Assembly (NCBI GenBank): GCA_033065855.1
Contig: JAVXUO010000878.1
Coordinates: 558,001-622,000 of the forward strand
From: Escallonia rubra
Taxonomy: Eukaryota; Streptophyta; Magnoliopsida; Escalloniales; Escalloniaceae
Length of the DNA stretch: 64,000 bases
Direction of reading: 5' to 3'
The notes below the pieces were generated by a model, which saw nothing but the letters and a program-made list of their open reading frames with translations, searched no databases and was not told the DNA's origin. Numbering within the stretch: the stretch's first letter is position 1; each line of letters starts with the position of its first letter. Both the position numbers and the translations under genes were made by a program. Positions 11,956 to 25,367 of the stretch are shown piece by piece.

Positions 11956-12133
11956 TACCTAGACACTTGGGACAAAGTGTACAAATTTTCCTGCCAAACA
12001 TGTCACTGAACACACTTGAAAAGAACAACAATGTAGCAATAGAAATGACAATAAACCACTGCTTGACATGGACATAGGATACCTAGGAGTCAAGAGAGCA
12101 GTGGGTGTGGTTATTAGGTTTCTTAAGAAGCTC
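11956..12133 (-). other. 3' flank of the acyltransferase gene
   Basis: Lies between the end of the repeat land and the stop codon of the minus-strand gene, so it should contain the 3' UTR. I see no clear AATAAA on the minus strand. Confidence 0.4.
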
Positions 12134-15100
12134 TCAAAGTTTGAGATAATCCCTTGTGACTGGCCTGAACACATGACCTGCCTGCGTCTCAATCAATTCC
12201 AACTGCCCTTTAAGCATGTGCATGTAAACAATCCAATCTCCATTACCGATCGGGCTAGGCATCGGCATGACGTACCCGGCCTCTCCTCCCCACGGGAAAT
12301 GGTAAGACCCGAATGCCGGCCCACCCCACCCGAAGTTCATCTGCTCTACCGGGAACCTTTGTCCCGACGAAACCACGAGCGATGTGCCCTCTTCCTTTCC
12401 CCTGCTGCCATAAATCCTCGCCAATGCTGCCTCTGGACGGTGGGCTTCCACCCAGTCTATTAGCCCCAGGAAATGCTCCTTGTTCACCGCGCTCTCCAAA
12501 ACCTCGTGAACTGCATCCGCTATCGAACTCAGTTGGCTTTCTTTGAGCTCTTTGAAGCTCTTCTCACCGAACGGGATCGACAAAACGTTCCCAAAGTACG
12601 ACGCCATCAGATTTCTTTCGTCCTCCAGCCTCGCCCTCCCGTCCACAACAATGCCCATCCGGCACGTCTTGTTGCTTGTCGAGCACGCGGGGACGACCAC
12701 TTTCCACAAGAAGGCGGTGAACGCCTGAAGCTTGGTTGTTCTTCTACACTTTCCGCTACTTGCCAGTGATTGAAGCCGATTGAGCTGGTCCGTTTCAACA
12801 TAATATATGCGGCTTATCAGGCGATCTTCACTGGCCGGTGACTGAGAGCCATTGGGAAGTGGCAGTGCCGAGACTGGCATGAAAAAGTCGTCAGCGGATT
12901 GATCGAAGCATCCGGGATGACGAGGATTGAGAAGTGATCGGCGAAACGACGGAACGCAGGTTACAGGCTTGGATTGAGCCATTTCGGCCCATGAAACGAG
13001 GAACATGTTGGCCGAGTAGGCATCGGCCACTCGATGGTCAAACGTGCATCCCACCACTAGACCCCCGCACCTGAGTTTCGTAACCTGTAAACATATCACG
13101 TTAACGAGTAATCATTAATTGGGGAAGTATAATTGCATTATCTTAAACACTAGAGCTCGTAACGTTTAAATGCTTGAATCGAAATGTGGCCTATTTGAGA
13201 GTCAATATTTGAAAGAAAAAACAAAGTAGCAAAACAAAAAAAGTTCAGAGAAATATGTAACTTTACGCGAAAACGGTATACCGATAAATAGAATGAATAG
13301 ACGAACAAACTATTATGCCATTTTGTGTAGATATTTAGCAATAGTGATTAAGTTATGTGAGTCTCACCACGTGACATCTCACTTGTATAACTGCTCTACC
13401 GCATCAAAGAGCATAACCTAAGATCTTGTTTTTTCAGCTTCATTATTCTTTTGTTTCAAGTAAGATTTAAATATACAAGTTATATTTGACTTTAACTTCT
13501 GCCATGGCGTGGTCTAGATGACCTCACCTACTTGAAACATTTCGTACACACACTTTCAAGGGGTCAACGAACCCAAGAAATAGAAGTTCAGGATAACTGC
13601 TCCACAATAGTTAAGGAAAACAATCCTTACTAACTACCGAAAGCTATGAAAAATAACAAAATCTTAAGGGTCGAGAAATAATTTGAAATGATAGCTTTTC
13701 GGCTTTCCAAACTCCATGACTCCATCCATACTCTAGATTCTTAGCTTCTTTGATAATCAATCAAATATAGAGATTCAAAGCATAGATTCAAAGGTTAGGA
13801 TGGACGTTCACATAAATCAGATACTTCTCACTTTTCCACCACTATTTTACTATCTGCAGTGTCCAATTAACTACCAACTAGTTTTGACTCAATCTGATAC
13901 GTGAGTAGGCACATATTTTTCGTCTTAGTAGGATTTTCTAGCAGTAATTAACTACCAACTAGTTAGACTCAGTCTGATAGAAAATGTCCTGCATTGTCTA
14001 ATGAAAAGATTATAGCTGCTACCCTAGAAGATAGTTACAACATCTTGTATAACGATTATTAATGGTCGCTAAATTAGTTTGTGAAATTCTTGGCAACATT
14101 TTCAATGACGATTCTTAACAGTAGTTTTTGGTTAGCATCACGAAGTAAAAGCAACAAAAACTTTTGAGGATCAATAACGATCACTATACGAGGAATTAGA
14201 GCTATCTTTCCACAATCCGGATAGCAGCTAAAACTTTTCCCTGTCTAATACTATGAAGCAATGCTAAAGATACTTTTTTTGTCTGTGCATATTTGCAACT
14301 ATGCTGCTTGTTTAACCCTTTTTTGTGGACCCAAGAAATCATATTGGTTTGTTTCTATTTATTTGTTCAAAATGTTCACCAATTTCTAAAAATGTAATCC
14401 GGGTCGAACGTTGGAAAATATAGAGTTATCAGATATCCAGAAAATATACGTTATTTCTCATTTTCAAAAATGATATAATAACTCAACCTCTCGTATATAT
14501 TTTTGGGGAAATTTTGACTACAAATTGGATAATAATAATAGCATAAAACTCTCATATAGAGTCATAAAATGGTTACAAAATACATCATTGGCTCTTAATT
14601 AGTGACACTAAAAAATACTTCTAAGAGTTGTTGCTAAAGATGTCTACAAAAATGCGATTGGCAATATCTAACGACAAGTTATAGTCACTGTATGGGGGGT
14701 AGGGGTGGGGGTGGGGTGGGGTGCTGTAAGTTATTCCTATTGCTGAAGTTGCATATCTATATTTCGGGAACTCTATTGCATATGTCCTAATTTACAAAAA
14801 TAAAGTGAGCAAAAATGCTACAGAGCTAGCATGGAGTAAGATGTTAAGCATTTTACATTGTTGGATACATTTCCTAATATCTTAAGCTTTTTGAACTGAT
14901 GGTAATTTAACAAAATATGAGAGTTCTAGTTTTGCAAAATTCTTAGGTTCAATTTTTCCGCTTGCATATTTTGTGTCCCCTCTTATGATAATACAATTTG
15001 TAATTCATTTATTTATGCACTTGATTGCAGTTTCGATTATATCTCACTAATTTCTCTCTTTACATGCAATCAAGGGCTTGCACATTAGGAAGACTGTTAA

Positions 15101-15727
15101 GACAAGAGATGGGACAAAAGCAGCAATCCAAAGATGTATGTCCTTTCTAACCAATGCAATTAGAGCTATTATCTTTCCTACTGTAAGCAGCATATGTTTT
15201 GTTTTTACTTTTTTGCACAGCTTTTCTACGTAAAGGGTTGTCTGACAAACCTTTGTGCTACCAAATGGTGAAGTGCAACTATCTTAAACTACATGCAAAA
15301 TGACCTGGACAGAGAGCGCTCCACTCTTCTTCTTGGGCACCAGTTTGCCCTCAACGCACTCGTCCGGATTGTACAAGTTGAGGTCTCGGAGCTCAACGTC
15401 CGCAGAGGCTTCAATGAAGTCCACCCCGCGGTTGTTGCAGAGAAGCTCAGGCTCCCCCATTGTGTTCTGCAGAACCTCCCCCGCGAATGCATAGTAGGAC
15501 ACTAAGGTTTCAGCCATTGATTTCTTGAGAATGCTCGCCATGGACTCAAACGTATTCGACTTATGCCCCAAGGTTTGTTTCTTGTAACAGAAGAAAACGC
15601 CCACGTCGAGAGGAGGCAGAAGCAAGTCTAGGTTTGACAGTGGTAGCCAGTGCTCCTGCATGGGCAGCACCGCCGCCACCACTTCTCTCTTGCTCACCTT
15701 CACCGAGAAGTCCTCTTTGTCACCCAT
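12134..15727 (-). CDS. BAHD acyltransferase, coniferyl-alcohol-acyltransferase type (two exons: 15727-15305 and 13084-12134)
   Basis: Exon 1 (141 codons) begins [20 protein letters not shown] and ends ...KKSGALSVQ at CAG|GTCATT. Exon 2 starts after TTTACAG with VTKLRCGG and ends YLKL-TGA. The join is phase 0 and gives 457 aa, normal for BAHD enzymes (430-460). The catalytic HXXXD motif is HRVAD at residues 158-162 (exon 2), in the setting [21 protein letters not shown]. The structural DFGWG motif appears as NFGWG at 391-395, followed by [22 protein letters not shown] enzymes transfer an acyl group from acyl-CoA to an alcohol or amine in the cytosol; His of HXXXD is the general base. The N-terminal [19 protein letters not shown] and the CNNRGVDF segment are those I associate with coniferyl alcohol acyltransferases (ester precursors of eugenol/isoeugenol-type phenylpropenes), but related shikimate/quinate hydroxycinnamoyl transferases cannot be excluded. 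No frameshift or stop seen, so the gene looks intact. It is the only host gene recognised in the window, and its exons are GC-richer than the flanks. Confidence 0.9.
13085..15304 (-). other. Intron of the acyltransferase gene (2220 bp)
   Basis: Bounded by GT (donor context CAG|GTCATT) and AG (acceptor TTTACAG). The single intron just upstream of the HXXXD region is a common position in BAHD genes (family knowledge). It is AT-rich and longer than most plant introns. It holds a pair of direct repeats of about 33 bp (ACTACCAACTAGTT... near 13,869 and 13,950) and a G-rich run at 14,695-14,725. No transposon ends identified inside it. Confidence 0.85.
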
Positions 15728-15801
15728 GTTTTCGCTTGTTTCGCCAACCAGTGTGGGAGAAACTTATGTCTTGGGTGATGGAAAAGGCTGGCAAGCAGGC
15801 A

Positions 15802-15809
15802 AATAAATA
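15802..15809 (-). promoter_or_regulatory. Candidate TATA box (TATTTATT) of the acyltransferase gene
   Basis: On the minus strand CCCTATTTATTTGCC lies about 75-82 bp upstream of the ATG at 15,727, a plausible TATA position with a short 5' UTR. No other promoter element is claimed. Confidence 0.45.
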
Positions 15810-17954
15810 GGGAAGAAAGGACTGTTTAGGGAGTAGTTTGAGAAAAGTCTATTTTGAATAATAACCGATAATTACCTCATGTAACCACCAAACTCTACTT
15901 GTTATTTGTTTTGGTAGTGTAAGCACCTAACTCACCCATAACAAGGAAAAACAATTTTTTTTGGCAGGTGAAGACATTTGTTAGATGTTTATTTTTCGAA
16001 AGGCTTAACCGTATAAGGTATTGTCCAAGCTTTACAAGAAGTCCAACTAACAAATAGGCGCAGTTTTTGTCTTTAATCAACGATTAGTATGATTGTTTCC
16101 GAAGAAGAAAAAACTTTTACCATAATGGGCAATGTATAATTACGTTATAATGACCCTGTTTCCCTGTCTTTCTTCCCTTTTTCTAGCTATTATTTCCCTC
16201 TCTTTCTACCAAAGGTCTGCATCTTCCTCTACCCTCTCTTGATTTCTACCTTTGCGTCGCGTAAATACATAGTAGAGAAAATGTGAACTTTAAGTGCGCC
16301 ACCTTATCATGTTAACAAGATTTGTAAGTACTTTATAACCAACTACTAGAATCATGTTCATCTTAAGTTGTACTTCTATCTCCCTGCCTCCTTCGTTCCT
16401 CTTCCCCTCTCGGGATGATATCTTGATCTGTCTCGTTTTCTCACATCAAAAGAAAAAAGCATATATTTGTGAAAGATGAAGACGAAAACTAAAAAAATAG
16501 AAGACAAACAGCTTGAGGTTTAAAGTTCACCATCTCGTCACTCTTCAAATACTTGTCCAATTTCAAACGTGGTAATGACTTAGATTCTAATCTCTTGGAT
16601 GACTATTACTATTTCGGTCATAAACTCTTACTCACGTTAATTAGCAAAACTGCCTTTCCCTTTCCTTTCTCCCGCTATTTGTTTCTGTTTCCTTCTATGA
16701 AAGAGCTACGCCTTCCTCTACCCTCGCTTGATCTCACTCTCTGAAGCACAGTACACTCTAATCTAAATAAACCTAGAGAAGCTAATGTAGATGCCAATGT
16801 CAATTATTAAATTAAACAGGATCCATATGGTCGAACAATCCAGTGATCAATCATTTTCAAGCACCGCGGTGATTGTTAATTACTCTGTTTTGTACATAAT
16901 CAGCTGAAATTTGTTACTTCGCGAAGAACAAGCGATTGGGCTGCTAAAAAGTCAAGATTCTCAGCTTAAATGTGTAGTCTGATATATTGACCGCTAAGCA
17001 CGGGGGCCACTTGGAAAGCCAGAATCTTTTAGGTCACTGCCAAGTGAATTAAACAAACCATGCTAACAATAGTTCCTTTAATTATCTGGTTTGTGAATGT
17101 CAACTTTGCTTAAGGGCATGTTAATTGGCCTACTAAATACGTTGTAGCGACGAGTAACTTTGTCGTTGATGAGCAGTTTATATAGTAACGCACCTTACTG
17201 ATTTCGTCGATGCGTTCTGTAGTTGTATAAATATATAAGTAGGACTCACAAGGCTTTAGAGTAAACACAGCAAAAATTAGTGACGATCACTTGTTCACTT
17301 TTTCATAAGAGTCGTATTATAAAGCAATGAGTTGTATTACTAATTTAATCATAATCACGCGCTTAATGCTGTCACGATTGAGCTATTAACAGCTGCAAAG
17401 CATCTGTCCAAGAAGTCAGACTGCGACATTATACAGAATCTATTCATGGACTTTAAGTATAATAATCAGTCAATCACAAGAGTCATTCTTAAGTAGTACA
17501 AATGCAGCTCAGTTTGGTGTCTTAGAGAAATGAATTCATACATGCCTCTCCGTTCTGAGTAGGTCCTGCTCATGGATAAACAATTCAGAAAGACTTCTCT
17601 GACCAATCATGCCAGTTAGTCCCTTTTCTTAACCACTGTTCATAGTCATTGTTTCTAATCCTTCCTTCTCATGCTCTCAGCACATTATGTTTTCTCATAG
17701 ACTCGTTTCACTGTACTTGGTTAAAGTCTTACATCGATTGTGCACGGCAATTGACATCGATTCTTATATCTAATATTTGATGCGCTTTTCCTCCTCTTAA
17801 ATATGTTTTTGGGTTCGACACCAGATTTTAATAGACGTAAACATATTTAGCTTTTATTGAAAAAATATACCATTTTGACTCTTTTGCCTTAGTTTGTCAT
17901 ATCAAAAATGAAAACAAATCTTCACCAAAGATGATGCCAACTAGCAGTAAAAGT

Positions 17955-17970
17955 GTATATATATATATAT

Positions 17971-18010
<40 letters not shown>
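17955..18010. repeat. Compound (TA)n(AG)n microsatellite
   Basis: About 19 bp of TA followed by about 37 bp of pure AG dinucleotide repeat. Confidence 0.95.
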
Positions 18011-18014
<4 letters not shown>

Positions 18015-18689
18015 TCTCTTGGTCTTCTTTTTTTGTTTAAACTTTCCTAAAATACCTGGATAGATGGCAATTAAGTGTTGAAGATAGTAAGCAACTCATT
18101 TTCCTTTAGGTGTTTTCAAAGCGTTATCAGCCTGAAGTAACGGATGAAAGTGTGGATCGAAGCATTCAAAAGTGTTCACAATATTGTACGTAGGCCCTAA
18201 GCCAGGGTCTTCTTGGATTAAGATGTTGGTGATATACAGGGGATCCCAAGTTGAAGGAACGCATATGGGACTTTAATTCCCAGACGATTACTTAACTTCC
18301 ATTTCTTCTTAGTTCCTCAAATTTTGTCTTCTAAAGTGATATCCTGTGAAGCCTGCACAGAAATCATGGCCCTCACTTTCCACATTCTTGCTAGACCTAT
18401 CTCCACCAGGATTTTAAGATGTAGGCGGACGGCAGCATTTTCTTGGCATCAAGCACGAAACATTCTATTTATGCAACTCTTGGGCTATATTTAACCTGTC
18501 CTGGAATAAGTTTAGGTACTACTGAGTAGTTTTTTGCAGTAACAATAATAAGGGGGAACTGGAATTCTGCATATGCACAAATAAGATATCCATGCAATAG
18601 AATGAGTCTACGGCTATACGCTTACAACTCACGCATACACAATCTTGTGGACTTTAATTTCTAACTAGTGAGCCTTGTGGACTTTTACA

Positions 18690-18910
18690 CAAAAAACACT
18701 GATCGACATTGAACGCCTTTTACGCTTTAATCACTAACTAGTGATATACATTCATTGTGTGATATCAATACGCTTAAATCACTAGCGATATACATTTATT
18801 GTGTGAAATATATTTTTTACGCTTAAATCACTAACGCTTAAATCGCATTCAACGATTTTTTTACACTTAAATCACTAATTAGTGGTATCACTAACTAGTG
18901 ATATCATTGC
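18690..18910. repeat. Short imperfect tandem repeat with ATCACTAACTAGTGAT hairpins
   Basis: The words CGCTTAAATCACTAACTAG and TGATATACATTCATTGTGTGA recur four to five times in full or in part. The core ATCACT-AACT-AGTGAT can pair with itself (6-bp stem, 4-base loop). Function unknown. Confidence 0.6.
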
Positions 18911-20185
18911 GTGACTTCAAATTTTTAATTGCATGTCAAAGTGTATGGTTTGGTTTAGTAGCAGTGTCACTTCGACATCAAGACAGTAGGCAACCCACCC
19001 CAACTTTTAGTTCAGGAGATAGGGCTGGGCTGGATACGTTGAGCTGAGTTAAATTCTGATCTAACTCTTATCTAAAGTTCTAGAGCTGGACTGGACAGGT
19101 TGAGAGGGTCAAGTGACTCTGGGCGGACCTAATGCCAATGTATATGTTTGGTTGAGTAAGAGTGTCACTTGACATCACCATTGTAGACCGTAAGCATAAA
19201 TTTCACATTCTTTGTTGCCAAATATTCTTCAGAACCGAGCACTTTTGGTGCTATGTTCACGAGAGCGTTGTTATGGTTTGAATATCTGCTTCGTGAATTC
19301 ATCTAGGAATAGTCGTTATCCAATAATTAGAACAAATAATCTTCGAAAACAAGTTACCAATTAATAACCCCTTTTCAATTGACGAGCAGGATCAACTAAT
19401 AATGCATTTTTCTAATTCATCTAGGAGTAGTAGATCATTCAGTAATTATTATTAGTTTATTTATAGGTTTGGTTTTCACTCCTTTGTACAGTTTTCAATT
19501 TGTTTCTTCTTGCCACGTAAAGTTCATTAGAGTATCACAACGTCAAACACCAAACGAAAAGCAGATATAATGTACTATATATATCTGATTAGGAGGGCAT
19601 AGCTTTTTTTCAAGGTATTTGTCCTGGTAAAAGCAAAAACAATATGTGATGTGACAATTGAACTTACCTGATTTATTATAGTTAATGTGACTCTTAAAAG
19701 TGTACAAGGAGTGTGCAAACAAGCATTAAACAGAGATATGATTGACATATTAATCTGAATGTATTTCTTTTTACGAATCATATTTGTCTTTAGTGGTCCA
19801 AGATTTTACTTCAAAACTTAATTACCACTTGCCTGCTAATAATAACTGTAAAATGCAGTTATTATGCAGAAAAATGAAGAAGGTAACTAGTACGTGAATT
19901 GTGGGCATCAAAACCATTATTATAATGACCGTGCCGGACCGGCCGGTGGAACCAAGTCCAAATACCAGACTCTTAACACATATACCAACAATGCTATGAC
20001 ATCCACTTAGGGAAGAGAAGGTAGATATTCGATACCAATACTATATTGAGCGTTGCGAGCTTCTCCTTATCTTCTCGGTTTGTTAGCGCTCACTTTATTT
20101 CAGATTGACATCTGAACTTTAAAACAACTCATGTCATACTCCCAGAAAAACTCGGGCGTCTACTTATTGCTATCTTTCCCTTCTT

Positions 20186-23100
20186 TGTAAAGAATATACG
20201 AGATTTCGTACTAAGTAATAAAGAAGAAAATCGAAAACAATAATAGAAAATAAAGGCACACAAAACATAAGATTTACGTTGTTCGGCAAATACTTGTTAA
20301 TGAAGATTACATATCTATGTCTTCCTCAACAAACTCTCTCGAAGAATGACTCTTCTCTCTTGTCCTTAAACACAATACAAGACAACTTATATATACTTAG
20401 AGATAGGTAGTGACATTTTCTAAATAACCAATGTGAGACAAGACGACTTATATACTTAAGGCCAACTTGTAACCTTCTCTAAATAACCGGTGTGGGACCA
20501 CAAATTAACCAATTTTTGGATTTTTATCCAAGACAAATTGTCACAAATCTCTACATTAGCTTGGATAAAACAAGTCACAAACAACCTGAAAATACCATCT
20601 GCTGCTACCACACCTGCCCCCTAGGGTTGCACCTCAAATATTGTTGATATCAATCAAATCTAAACAATGCTTAAACTTGATCTCTGGAATATGCTTTGTC
20701 ATCATGCATGTCCCTTGGATTTTTAACTATGAAAATGTTCTCTACCATAACAGTACCATGAGAAACCACATCCTAAATAAAATGAAACCTGAAATCAATG
20801 TGCTTGGTCCGCTCATGGAACATCTAATTTTTGGTCAGATGTAAGGCACTCTGGCTGTTGCAGTAAACAATGCTAGATTCCTGCATCAACCTGGATCACC
20901 AACCAAGCCCTTCAACCAAATGACTTCATTTATTGCTTCGATCACTGCTATGTACTCAGTTTCTGTAGTAGACAAGACAACAATAGTCTGAAGAGTAACC
21001 TTCCAACTGATCACACAGCTTCAAAATGTGAAGACATAACCTATCAAAGATCTCCTCCCATCCAAATCTCCAGCGTAGTCTGAATCCACATTTTCAACAA
21101 CTCTATCATTCGCATCACTGCCCCAATGGTAGACTAAACCAGTATCCACAGTACCTATCAGTTATCGAAGTATCCACTTCACTGCCTGCTAATGAGCTCT
21201 CCCAGGATTACCCATGTACCTGCTAATCATACTGACTGCATGAGAAATATCTGGTCCTGTACAAACCATAGCATACATGAGACGACCCACTGCACTAGCA
21301 TATGGAACACATGCCATGTGCTCCACCTTCTCTTGGGTCTATGGGGATTCAGCTGCTCAAAGCTTGAAGTGTGCCACCAAAGGAGTAGTCACGGGTTTGG
21401 AGTTTTCCATACTAAAGTGCTGCAGTACACGCTCAATGTACTTTTTCTAGGACAAGTAAAAAATTCCTGCAGGTTGATTCCTGTGAATCTCCATCCTTAA
21501 TATCATCTTTGCTGCACCCAAGTCTTTCATCTCAAATTCCTTTTTCAAGTCCTCTTTCAAACCGTTGATAACTGACATCGTTTTTGTAGCAATCAACATG
21601 TCATCAACGTACAACAGCAAGTATATATGGGAACCATCCGCGAGCATCTGGTGATACACATAACTGTCATAGGCACTCTTGGTGTAACCTTTCCCTACCA
21701 TGAAGGTGTTGAGCCGCTTATACCACTATCTTGGAGATTGTTTTAATCCAAACAAGGATTTCTTCAACAAGCAAACATGATCTTCATTATCTTGGATCAC
21801 GAACCCCTCTGGCTGACGCATGAATATCTGCTCTCCTAACTCACAATGTAGAAAAGCTGTCTTGACATTCAGCTATTCTAACTCCAAGTCATACAGAGTA
21901 ACCATAGTAAGCAACACTCTTATCAAAGTATGTTTTACTATAGTAGAAAATATTTCATTGTAATCAATACCTTATCTCTGAGTAAAACTCTTAGCTACCA
22001 AGCGTGCTTTATACCTTGCATCTTCCATTCCAGGAATTCCCTCATTCTTCTTGTAGACCCATTTGCAACCAACAATCTTTTGGCCCCCAGGCAGTTTCAC
22101 CAATTCTTATGTTTAATTCTTATAAAGAGATTCTATTTTCTCACTCATAGCAACTGTCCATAGCACTTATTTCGTGCTTTCGATGGCCTCTTTGTATGTA
22201 ACAGGCTTTTCAACCTCAATACTCTCTGCCACACTAAGAGCATAAGCAACCGTATCCGCATATCCATACTTCTGAGGAGGTCAAATTCTCTTCTTGATCT
22301 ATTTCTTGCAATGTTATATTGTTATTCCTGAGGTTCTTCGCTCTCTTCGATAGAATGAGAACTATCTTCTTTATCTATAGGAATTTTAGTCAAAGAATCT
22401 GGAGCTCAGATCTCCAGCTCCACCTTCTACCTGGCACCGTGGTCTTTCCCTGCATCAATCAACTCCTCCTTCTTCAAAAGCATCAAAGACTCATCAAAGG
22501 TCACATATCTGCTAATTAGGAATCTTGACGACTTAGAATCAAGACACCATAACCGGTACCCTTTTACCCCACTTGCATAGCCTAAGAAAATGCACTTCCT
22601 TGCTCTCGGCTCAAGTTTATCATCATTAACATGAGCATAAGCACGAAAACTAAATATCCTCAAATTTTCATAATTAGCATGCTTACCGGACCAAACTTCT
22701 TCAGGAGTCTTGCAATTAATTACAGGCGATGGAGACCTATTCATTAAATATGTAGTTGTGTTAATAGCTTCTACCCAAAATTCCTTCGATAACACGGCAT
22801 TTGAAAGCATACACCGAGCCCTCTCAAGGAGAGTCATATTCATTTGTTCTACAACCCCATTCTGCTATGGCATTTTTCAAACAGCGCGATGCCGCACTAT
22901 GCCTTCATTTTTGCAGAACTCAGTGAACTCATCCAAACAGAATTACATGTCGTTGTTTGTCCTCAAGCATTTAATTTTTTTGTGAGTCTATTTTTCACTC
23001 ATCATCTTAAACTGCTTCCACTGAATAAAGATATCACTCTTCTTTTTCAGAATGTACACCCAGACCTTTTTTGAGAAGTCATCAATAAAGGTCAACATAT

Positions 23101-25044
23101 ATTTGCCACCACCCTTAGAAGGAACTGTGGAAGGACCTTAAAGATCCGAATGGATATAATCCACTGTACCTTTGGTGGTATGAACAGCCTGACTGAATTT
23201 TACCCTGCATATTGCAACCGAAGACATAATGCTCACAAAATTCCAGCTTTCCTATTTTCTTACTTCCCAGCAAACCTTGTTTGCTCAGCACATCCATACA
23301 CCTCTCACTCATAGGCTCAAGACGCATATACCATAGCTTGGTAGGTCAAAATCTATACTATAGGATGAAGTTGTTGCTGTTGCTGTTGCTGTTGCTCCTG
23401 TAATTGTGCTACCCTGTAACAAATAGAGACTATTTTGTTTCAACCCCTTCATCACAACAAGAGCACCCTTCATTATCCTCATAACTCCACCTGAAGCCCG
23501 ATAGCTACAACCCTTAGAGTCAAGTGTAACCAAAGAAAACCTATTTTTTTTCTCAGTTCTGGAACGTGCCTGACATCGGTCAAAGTTCTCACAATATCGT
23601 TATGCATCCTAATCTAAATTGAACATATCCCAACCACTTTACAGGCGACATTGTTTCTCATAAGCACTTTGCCACCATCAAATGAGCGATAAGTGGCAAA
23701 CCGGTCCCTATTGGGGCACATGTGATAGGAGCAACCCGTATCAAGAATCCACCCTCCATTCGACGAACTAATAGTAACTAAGAGAATACCCGCACCATCA
23801 AAATTATCTTCTACTACTCCAGCATCAGTTGTCTTGAAATTATCCATTTTCTTCCCTTTACGCTCAGAATAATCCTTTCTATAATGCCCTTCCTCGTGAC
23901 AACGGTAGCATTTCAATTTTTAGTCTTTGACTGAAACCTTGATCTTCCTTTATTTCTAGATCCCTCATGGTCAGTGTTTCGACCTCAAGCCATCAGACCA
24001 TCACCCATGTTCTTCTTCCTTGTTTTCTGAAATCTTCTTCCTTAATTCCTGAGAATTTCTCACAGACTCAACCTCCTCCATGGAAATATTGACCTTCCCA
24101 TATAACAAGGTAGTAACAAGATGTTCATATGATGGAGGTAAAGAACAAAACAACAGTAAAGCTTTATCCTCATCTTCTATATTGATATCAATATTTAGCA
24201 GGTCTAATACTATCTTGTTATATTCATCAAAGTGATCACTAATCGATGTACATTCTTTCATCCGAATAGTATACAGCCATTGCTTTAAATATAGGCGATT
24301 ACTCAGAGACTTCGTCATGTACAAGCTCTCCAATTTCAGCCACAATCCAGCAGTAGTCGTTTCCTAAGAAACCTTTCGCAACATGCTGTCAGCTAAACAC
24401 AGCAACATGCAACTATGGGCTCTCCAACGTGTCTTCTTTTTCATCAGGAGACATTGTCTCAGGAAGCCCTTGATTCCCCTTTAACGCTTTCAATAACCCT
24501 TGCTGAATTAGAACAACACGCATCTTCATCCTCCATAAACTGAAATCGTTTGATCCATCAAACTTCTCCAAATCATACTTTGTCGAAGTATTTGGCGCTA
24601 TTGAAAGGTGCTTTCAATCTAACCTGAACCTCAGTTCTGATACCACTTGTAAAAAATATATTAGATTTCGCACCAAGTAATAAAGAACATAATCGAAAAC
24701 AATAACAAAAAATAAAGGCACACAAGACACAAGATTTACGTGGTTCGGCGAAAGCCTACTCCATATTAGTGGCAGCGATTTCACTATACTTGTTAATGGA
24801 GATTACAGATCTCTGTCTCTCTCAACAAACCCTCTCAAAGAATGGCTCTTTTCTCTTGTCCTTAAACACAATACAAGACAACTTATATATACTTGGAGAT
24901 AAATAGTGACATTCTCTAAATTACTAATGTGGGAAAAGATGACTTATATACTTAGGACTAAGTTGCCACTTTCTCTTAATAACCGATGTGGGACACCCAC
25001 ATATTAACTAACTTTCGGATTTTTGTACAAGACAAATTGTCACA
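20186..25044 (-). mobile_element. Ty1/copia LTR retrotransposon, fossil with both LTRs
   Basis: LTRs: 20,186-20,545 (3' LTR of the element) and 24,648-25,044 (5' LTR). Both run TGTAAA...TTGTCACA on the plus strand and differ at roughly one base in ten by eye, plus a small length difference. The flanking 5-bp repeats are TTCTT and TTCGT (one mismatch). A primer site complementary to initiator tRNA-Met (TGGTATCAGA on the minus strand) lies at about 24,635-24,645 beside the 5' LTR. Parts on the minus strand from right to left: gag (about 24,345-24,001), zinc knuckle [14 protein letters not shown] and protease [13 protein letters not shown] (about 23,916-23,614), GAG-pre-integrase (about 23,330-23,115), integrase end (22,843-22,427), reverse transcriptase with YVDDMLIA (about 21,780-21,447) and RNase H (about 21,440-20,870). 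The order protease-integrase-RT is Copia. The element is broken in many places; the LTR difference points to an old insertion. Confidence 0.92.
24635..24645 (-). other. Copia primer binding site (initiator tRNA-Met)
   Basis: TGGTATCAGA on the minus strand, directly inside the 5' LTR, matches the 3' end complement of initiator tRNA-Met used by most plant LTR elements. Confidence 0.8.
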
Positions 25045-25196
25045 TTCGTTATGGAGAAAGGTAGTTACTTGAATTAGACTTGCAAAGGAACTAACCAGAG
25101 TCAGCCCTAAAATAACCGAGTGGTTCAACCGGTATGACCTACAGACCCTACTTGACATGCTGGGTGTAGTGCATGTAACCGCGACGAAAAGTAATA

Positions 25197-25310
25197 CTCC
25201 CTCCGTCCTTAATTAATAAAACATGTTTAACTTACATGCTTATTTAGGATATGAGTCATATTTTAGAAGTTTTCCATTTTACCTCCTAAGTGATAAAACA
25301 CAGAGGGAAC
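25197..25310. mobile_element. Stowaway-like MITE (Tc1/mariner)
   Basis: Starts CTCCCTCCGTCC after the dinucleotide TA, the classic Stowaway terminus, and ends near ACAGAGGGAAC, a decayed inverted copy. Length of about 114 bp is normal for a short Stowaway. The right end is poor, hence the moderate confidence. Confidence 0.5.
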
Positions 25311-25367
25311 AAGTGGGCCAAGAGAGAGAAAAATAGGTTGCGAAGGGTAAACATGAGAAAACTCGTA

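Larger units (their letters stand above)
15810..20185. other. Intergenic DNA upstream of the acyltransferase; no gene seen
   Basis: AT-rich, no ORF with a recognisable domain. Two diverged copies of a pyrimidine-rich tract (CTTCCTCTACCCTC(T/G)CTTGAT) lie near 16,220 and 16,710, about 490 bp apart. Another short duplicate (GTTTGGTT...GTGTCACTT...GACATCA) occurs near 18,950 and 19,145. Apart from the microsatellite and hairpin repeats listed separately, nothing identifiable. Confidence 0.5.

Noticed and set aside
12068-12801. Plus-strand ORFs opposite exon 2 of the acyltransferase
   Set aside because: Shadows of the GC-rich exon on the other strand; the minus-strand frame has the BAHD motifs and splice sites.
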